Source: Candidatus Bathyarchaeota archaeon (GTDB lineage: Archaea; Thermoproteota; Bathyarchaeia; Bathyarchaeales; WUQV01). Taken from it: a DNA stretch of 8,661 nt. A program made the position numbers and the translations under genes. The stretch spans positions 1 through 8,661 of the forward strand of contig WUQV01000159.1 of NCBI GenBank assembly GCA_009889585.1, in the 5' to 3' direction. The notes under the pieces were generated by a model. It made no database searches. It saw nothing but the letters and a program-made list of their open reading frames with translations, and was not told the DNA's origin. This document shows, one piece after another, positions 5,292 to 8,661 of the stretch. Within the stretch, counting starts at the first letter, position 1, and each line of letters starts with the position of its first letter.

Positions 5292-5467
5292 CGGCTAACA
5301 TAACCTTCGAACCGTGGTTGGGAGAATTCTCATGACGACCGCGAGTCTATGAGGCATGCGATAGTTGCTTCTGAACTATATGAATTATAAGTCAAGTAAT
5401 GCTAGCTATGAAATACTTCCTTAACTTACGTGCGTTCATCCATTTGCACGCATTTTGACATGGCAAC

Positions 5468-5485
5468 GGTTAAATGCTTAAACTT
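5468..5485 (+). promoter_or_regulatory. TATA-like element of the DUF131 gene
   Basis: GGTTAAATGCTTAAACTT lies about 26 bases upstream of the ATG at 5502, the spacing expected for an archaeal leaderless transcript. This favours 5502 over the upstream in-frame ATG (5460) and GTG (5430). Confidence 0.35.
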
Positions 5486-5501
5486 CCTCCTCCAAAAGGG
5501 T

Positions 5502-5762
5502 ATGGACGCGCCTACGATCGGCCTCGTCGGCTTGCTATTAATCTTCGTTGGGTTCGCCATAATCTTCTTAACGATGATATCGCTCGTTCTTAAGACGATG
5601 AAAGGGCCGGCGAAGGTCAAGGGAGGAGGTTTCATCCTTCTAGGGCCGTTTCCGATAGCGTTCGGGACGGATAAGGAATTGTTAAAGCCCATGGCGATTC
5701 TCTTGATCGTATCGATTATAACGATTGTGATAATTACCGCTTTGCTTCGCTCTTTACTCTGA
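5502..5762 (+). CDS. DUF131 (TIGR00304) family membrane protein
   Basis: The 86-residue protein has two membrane segments (about 4-30 and 63-84) separated by a short loop with the family motif KVKGGGFILLGPFPIAFGTD (38-57). This matches the small archaeal DUF131/TIGR00304 proteins, normally about 80 residues, whose function is unknown. Longer in-frame starts exist at ATG 5460 (100 residues) and GTG 5430 (110 residues), but the extra N-terminus (SSICTHFDMATVKCLNFLLQ) is not like the family, and the TATA-like element fits 5502. The gene stands alone and converges with ribK. Confidence 0.85.
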   Translation: MDAPTIGLVGLLLIFVGFAIIFLTMISLVLKTMKGPAKVKGGGFILLGPFPIAFGTDKELLKPMAILLIVSIITIVIITALLRSLL

Positions 5763-5766
5763 AGAA

Positions 5767-5783
5767 AGCCGCTGAAGGCGGTT
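5767..5783. terminator. Small hairpin between convergent DUF131 and ribK genes
   Basis: AGCCGC pairs with GCGGTT (one G-U) around TGAAG, in the 93-base space between two convergent genes. Archaeal termination relies mainly on T-runs, and none follows directly, so a terminator role is only possible. Confidence 0.2.
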
Positions 5784-5855
5784 CCACGAGGATTTGCTGA
5801 GGGCGGGATTTCTTGCGTATAGCCTACGTTCACGATCAAGGTCGTGAGGGGCGCC

Positions 5856-6566
5856 TTAAGGTAAAGTGAGCACCTCCACCTTAACCTTGTTTCCATCCTT
5901 TAAGCGAAGCCGACTTCGTAAGTACACTGGCGCTATTAACTCTAAGACTGAAGCATCGTAATGGCTCCTCATGGCGAGGATTGCCGCGCCCTTGACCTCA
6001 TTTTGTATGATCACTGGGTAGCATTTCGCCGAACCGAAGGTCCTGTTTTCATCCTTAAAGCCTTCTATCTCGATAGCCGGATGAGTCTCAAGCTCCGAAC
6101 GAGCTATGATATCGTAATCGCTTAATAGCTTAAGGTTCAACGTCCCAGGGTAAGGATCGAATCCTAACTTCTCGATGAATTGCCTTCTGTAGCCATCTTG
6201 GCTTACGTAATAAGCTCCTTCGCCTAGGCCGGTGAAGACAACGCCTTCCATCATGATCGACAACGGACGGCTGGCTTCCATCAACGCCTTTAAGCCTAAG
6301 TAAAGGCCTTGGAGTTGGGCTAAGCCCTCGTCCGTTACCTTAATGAGGCATCCGTCAGGCGTCACGGCCTTCCTTATCCATCCCATTCGTTCCAATTCGA
6401 TCAACCGCCTGGAGGCCGTCTGTTGAGAGGAGCCGATCCTCTTGGCTAAGGACTCCGTGGAGATTTTAACCGTCCGACGGTGGGCGCCTAAGTCCGCTAG
6501 CTTGTATAAGACGAAGACGTTCCTCCAGGAGCGCGAGCTTATCCGGCTTTCGCGCAAGGGCTTCAA
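5856..6566 (-). CDS. ribK: CTP-dependent riboflavin kinase, archaeal, with N-terminal winged helix
   Basis: RibK makes FMN from riboflavin using CTP in archaea, unlike the ATP-dependent RibF of bacteria. The 236-residue product has an N-terminal winged helix (about 15-80; ISTESLAKRIGSSQQTASRR at 35-54) and a C-terminal kinase domain of the cradle-loop barrel type (about 104-236). Kinase motifs seen are GLGEGAYYVS (113-122), the FMN-side motif YPGTLNLKL (139-147), and SHYDASVLELIAPVYLRSRL (201-220) followed by LKDGNKVKVEV. Many archaeal RibK proteins carry this HTH fusion; it is often suspected to act as a riboflavin- or FMN-responsive repressor. The start is TTG, with an in-frame TAA six bases upstream. 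A TATA-like element nearby suggests separate transcription from the MetE-like gene 111 bases upstream. Confidence 0.93.
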   Translation of the reverse strand: MKPLRESRISSRSWRNVFVLYKLADLGAHRRTVKISTESLAKRIGSSQQTASRRLIELERMGWIRKAVTPDGCLIKVTDEGLAQLQGLYLGLKALMEASRPLSIMMEGVVFTGLGEGAYYVSQDGYRRQFIEKLGFDPYPGTLNLKLLSDYDIIARSELETHPAIEIEGFKDENRTFGSAKCYPVIIQNEVKGAAILAMRSHYDASVLELIAPVYLRSRLRLKDGNKVKVEVLTLP

Positions 6567-6592
6567 CCGTTCTTAAGATGATCTCTCATTAT

Positions 6593-6606
6593 CATAAACT
6601 TTTAAG
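6593..6606 (-). promoter_or_regulatory. TATA-like element of ribK
   Basis: On the minus strand CTTAAAAGTTTATG lies about 34 bases (centre to start) before the ribK TTG, predicting a leader of roughly ten bases. It sits in the only sizeable intergenic gap of the minus-strand block. Confidence 0.35.
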
Positions 6607-6677
6607 CTATTTCCTAGCTTTAACATTCGTCCTTGGGATATTTAAGGTCTACCTAACGTATTAATGACGTCTTAGCT

Positions 6678-7772
6678 TTAAATCGATTTCACCGCCTTAG
6701 CAACTCTACACAAACACTCTAATGCAGAATCATAACTAGGGAACCCACGTAAGCCGCACTCAGGGCCTGCGTACGGCACTCGTTCGATGCCGAAGTGCCT
6801 GACGACTTTAGTCAACCTTTCCTTCATTAACTTCACTTCTTCTATAAGAAGGGCTGGGTTAAGCTCCTTCGTACGTATCCTCCTCCATACTTCAGCTAAG
6901 CGCTCGCTTAAGGTTGTGCGATCTAGCTCAGCCCTTAAATTAGCTCTTACATAATTATTAACTAACCCATCGAAATCAGTCGTACAAATGCTCGCCTTTA
7001 GAAACTTATCCCTTTCTTCTAAGAGCTTCTTAGTCATCTTAGATTCATACATCGGATCGTCTACGTGCGACTCTAAAACCTGAAGGGATTCGACCTCCCA
7101 GAAGAGCGTATTAGACGTATTGTGAAGATGTAAGCACGTTCCAATGCCGTTCGACTTAGCCGCTCGGAAGACCTCCTCCCAGGCGGTTAACAACGACTCC
7201 CTTCCTAACGAGCCGAAGTCGATAAGTGGATCATCCATTGAACTAAAGGCTGGCTCATCTAAGCTGATCAAGGAGACTTCTACGCGCTTACCTTTGAAGG
7301 CGTTCTTCCTCACTACCTCGGTTAATACATCGGCTAATCTAAGGAACGTTCCATCGTCCCTACTTAAGAAGGACGTCGATAGGGTGTATGGGCCCGTTAT
7401 GCACACCTTCAGCTTAAGGGAGGCCCCGAGCTCCTCGTAAATCAACCCCTCATTTCTTACGATGGCTAGGACCTCTGGTATAACGTCGGCTCCTGCCTTC
7501 AAGGAGAGCGGCTCGACCTCGACGTAACCTCCCCTCATCCACCTGAGGCCTTCCATCATGGATAAGTACATCTCATTCATATCACGAAACTGTGGGAAGT
7601 TCGGGACGTCGATTCCGGCCCTCGCTTTGTCTAAAAGCGCTCGAACGACCGATGCCTCGAAGAGCTTGGACGACTTATCGTCAGGTTTCGCCTTAAGGAG
7701 GTCTGCCCCTTTAAGGAGCTCCCTTAAGTCCCCTTCGAACGGAAGGCTCCCGACGTCGTAGGACTCGATCAT
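6678..7772 (-). CDS. MetE-like core methionine synthase (cobalamin-independent family, C-terminal domain only)
   Basis: The 364-residue protein corresponds to the C-terminal TIM-barrel domain of MetE, without the folate-binding N-terminal half, as in archaeal core-MetE enzymes that methylate homocysteine using a methyl donor other than methyl-folate polyglutamate. Seen: VGSLPF (7-12), FPQFRDMNEMY (59-69), ITGPYTLSTSF (125-135), the homocysteine motif LDEPAF (171-176), CLHLHN (213-218), Glu234 in LESH, and YAGPECGLRG (334-343). In MetE zinc is held by HxC, Glu and Cys; here the second position is His217, giving HxH, with Cys339 retained. ATG 7772 is chosen because it begins at the usual family start, 26 bases after the thiL stop; a TTG at 7820 would add 16 residues overlapping thiL. 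Which core-MetE subgroup, and which methyl donor, cannot be told. Confidence 0.82.
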   Translation of the reverse strand: MIESYDVGSLPFEGDLRELLKGADLLKAKPDDKSSKLFEASVVRALLDKARAGIDVPNFPQFRDMNEMYLSMMEGLRWMRGGYVEVEPLSLKAGADVIPEVLAIVRNEGLIYEELGASLKLKVCITGPYTLSTSFLSRDDGTFLRLADVLTEVVRKNAFKGKRVEVSLISLDEPAFSSMDDPLIDFGSLGRESLLTAWEEVFRAAKSNGIGTCLHLHNTSNTLFWEVESLQVLESHVDDPMYESKMTKKLLEERDKFLKASICTTDFDGLVNNYVRANLRAELDRTTLSERLAEVWRRIRTKELNPALLIEEVKLMKERLTKVVRHFGIERVPYAGPECGLRGFPSYDSALECLCRVAKAVKSI

Positions 7773-7777
7773 ATAAG

Positions 7778-7794
7778 CCCCTTTAAATAGGGGG
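7778..7794 (-). other. Small hairpin between thiL and the MetE-like gene
   Basis: On the minus strand CCCCT pairs with AGGGG around ATTTAA, in the 26-base gap just before ATG 7772. The 3' arm GGGG lies about 6 bases from the ATG, so it may double as a weak ribosome site. Confidence 0.25.
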
Positions 7795-7798
7795 TAGT

Positions 7799-8661
7799 TC
7801 ACCGTTTGAAGTGCTCCCAACCTCGAGGCTCTATGGGCATCAGCTCCTCGTTCAACCTTAGGTAAACGCCTTCTCCTTTAGCAGCCTTCCCTATCTTAAT
7901 GAGCGATCCTCCGACGGCTTCAACGGCTCCTTTGGCTTCATTCCATCGCTCCGGCTTCACCGTGACGACGAGCTCGTACTCCTCGCCTCCGTACAAACAA
8001 AGCTCGATCGGGTCCAAGCCGTTGATCTCCGCGAACGCCTTGGACTCCGAAGAGATGGGCAATCGATCGACGACGAATCCGACGTTGCTAGCTTTACTTA
8101 GCTCATGAAGGCTCCAGGCTAAGCCATCGCTTGAATCGATGGAGGACGTAAGCGCGCCCGTCCTCGCCAAAGCCAAGCCCTCGCGCAATCTAGCCTTAGG
8201 CATTAACACTGACTCTAAGAGCACGTTGCGTATGCCCTCAGGGGCTTGGAGCCCCTCCAACAATGCCTTAAGCCCAGCTGGCGGGTTTCCAAAGGGCCCC
8301 GTGATTGCGATGAAATCCCCTGGCCTAGCGCCACTACGGCTCACGAAGAACCGCTTATCCACAAGGCCGAATAGCATGCAAGCTATCACTAAATCGCAAG
8401 CTTCGTTCGTATCGCCGCCAAGGACGTAAGCGCCGTACTCGCGGGCTCCGGCGTTTAAGCCGTCGCCGATTCTTTCGATATCCTCGATCGTGAAATCCCT
8501 CGGCACGCCGAGCGAGACGAGGGCGGCTATGGGCTTCGCCCCTTTAGAGGCTAAGTCGCTAACGGCCATGACGATGGCTTTGCGAGCAGCTTGTTGAAGG
8601 CTCATGCCAGGTGGAACATCGGTCCTTCCGACGAGCATATCCGTCTTCAGGACGGCTAAAA
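7799..8661 (-). CDS. thiL: Thiamine-monophosphate kinase ThiL, 5' end beyond window edge
   Basis: ThiL phosphorylates thiamine monophosphate to thiamine diphosphate, the last step of coenzyme synthesis (AIRS/PurM-like ATP-grasping fold). The frame is open to the right edge: upstream of the ATG at 8638 it continues as LAVLKTD into MLVGRTDVPPGMSLQQAARK, a continuous ThiL core (VLKTDMLV), so the ATG is internal and about 40 residues including the IGDDAAV motif lie outside. Further motifs: VSDLASKGAKPIAALVSLGV, LGGDTNEACDLVIACMLFG, GPFGNPPAGLKALLEG, the substrate loop SSIDSSDGLAWSLHELSKAS, and LYGGEEYELVVTV. The last has GEEYEL where many bacterial enzymes have GEDYEL. About 286 residues are visible. 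It is the upstream partner of the MetE-like gene. Confidence 0.93.
   Translation of the reverse strand, partial: LAVLKTDMLVGRTDVPPGMSLQQAARKAIVMAVSDLASKGAKPIAALVSLGVPRDFTIEDIERIGDGLNAGAREYGAYVLGGDTNEACDLVIACMLFGLVDKRFFVSRSGARPGDFIAITGPFGNPPAGLKALLEGLQAPEGIRNVLLESVLMPKARLREGLALARTGALTSSIDSSDGLAWSLHELSKASNVGFVVDRLPISSESKAFAEINGLDPIELCLYGGEEYELVVTVKPERWNEAKGAVEAVGGSLIKIGKAAKGEGVYLRLNEELMPIEPRGWEHFKR

Noticed and set aside
5426..5896. Minus-strand 156-codon frame
   Set aside because: It is antisense to the DUF131 gene and overlaps the ribK end; its composition is shadow-like.
7144..8429. Plus-strand frames at 7144-7440, 7558-7761, 7899-8108 and 8139-8429
   Set aside because: All are antisense to the MetE-like and thiL genes, with no independent features.

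Overview
The window looks like chromosomal DNA from an archaeon, most likely a thermophile of the TACK/Thermoproteota side of the tree. The evidence is a stand-alone archaeal CTP-dependent riboflavin kinase with an N-terminal winged helix, a DUF131 membrane protein, a PaREP1-family protein, a threonine tRNA broken by two small bulge-helix-bulge introns, frequent TTG/GTG starts, and TATA boxes placed about 26 bases before start codons (leaderless messages). The lineage cannot be fixed from this sequence alone.

Layout, left to right. Positions 1-208 (minus) hold the N-terminal part of an IS200/IS605-type TnpB that runs off the left edge. A PaREP1-family gene follows (358-777, plus). After a gene-poor gap (778-1244) come a DedA-type membrane protein (1245-1856, minus) and a divergent PadR-type regulator (1913-2236, plus) that share one 56-base promoter region. 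A two-intron tRNA-Thr(CGU) lies at 2303-2414 (minus). A second gene-poor stretch ends in a leader with two hairpins in front of a SufS-like cysteine desulfurase (2883-4127, plus). The desulfurase has a textbook Shine-Dalgarno sequence but no ATG, GTG or TTG at the conserved N-terminus. Positions 4128-4874 look like coding debris. Then come a degenerate retropepsin-like protein (4875-5291, plus) and a DUF131 protein (5502-5762, plus). The right third is a minus-strand cofactor and methyl-transfer block: thiL (7799 to the right edge), a MetE-like core methionine synthase (6678-7772) and ribK (5856-6566).

How the parts fit. thiL (thiamine diphosphate), the MetE-like enzyme (methionine) and ribK (FMN) are co-oriented; thiL and the MetE-like gene are 26 bases apart and probably co-transcribed, while ribK has its own TATA-like element. 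PadR is placed to control itself and DedA. The desulfurase stands alone, with no SufBCD or U-type scaffold in view, and its A/T-rich codon use differs from its neighbours. I see no CRISPR array, rRNA gene or complete mobile element. The most unusual items are the two-intron tRNA, the apparent AUA start with a sequestered Shine-Dalgarno in the sufS leader, and altered catalytic or metal-binding residues in the retropepsin-like and MetE-like proteins.
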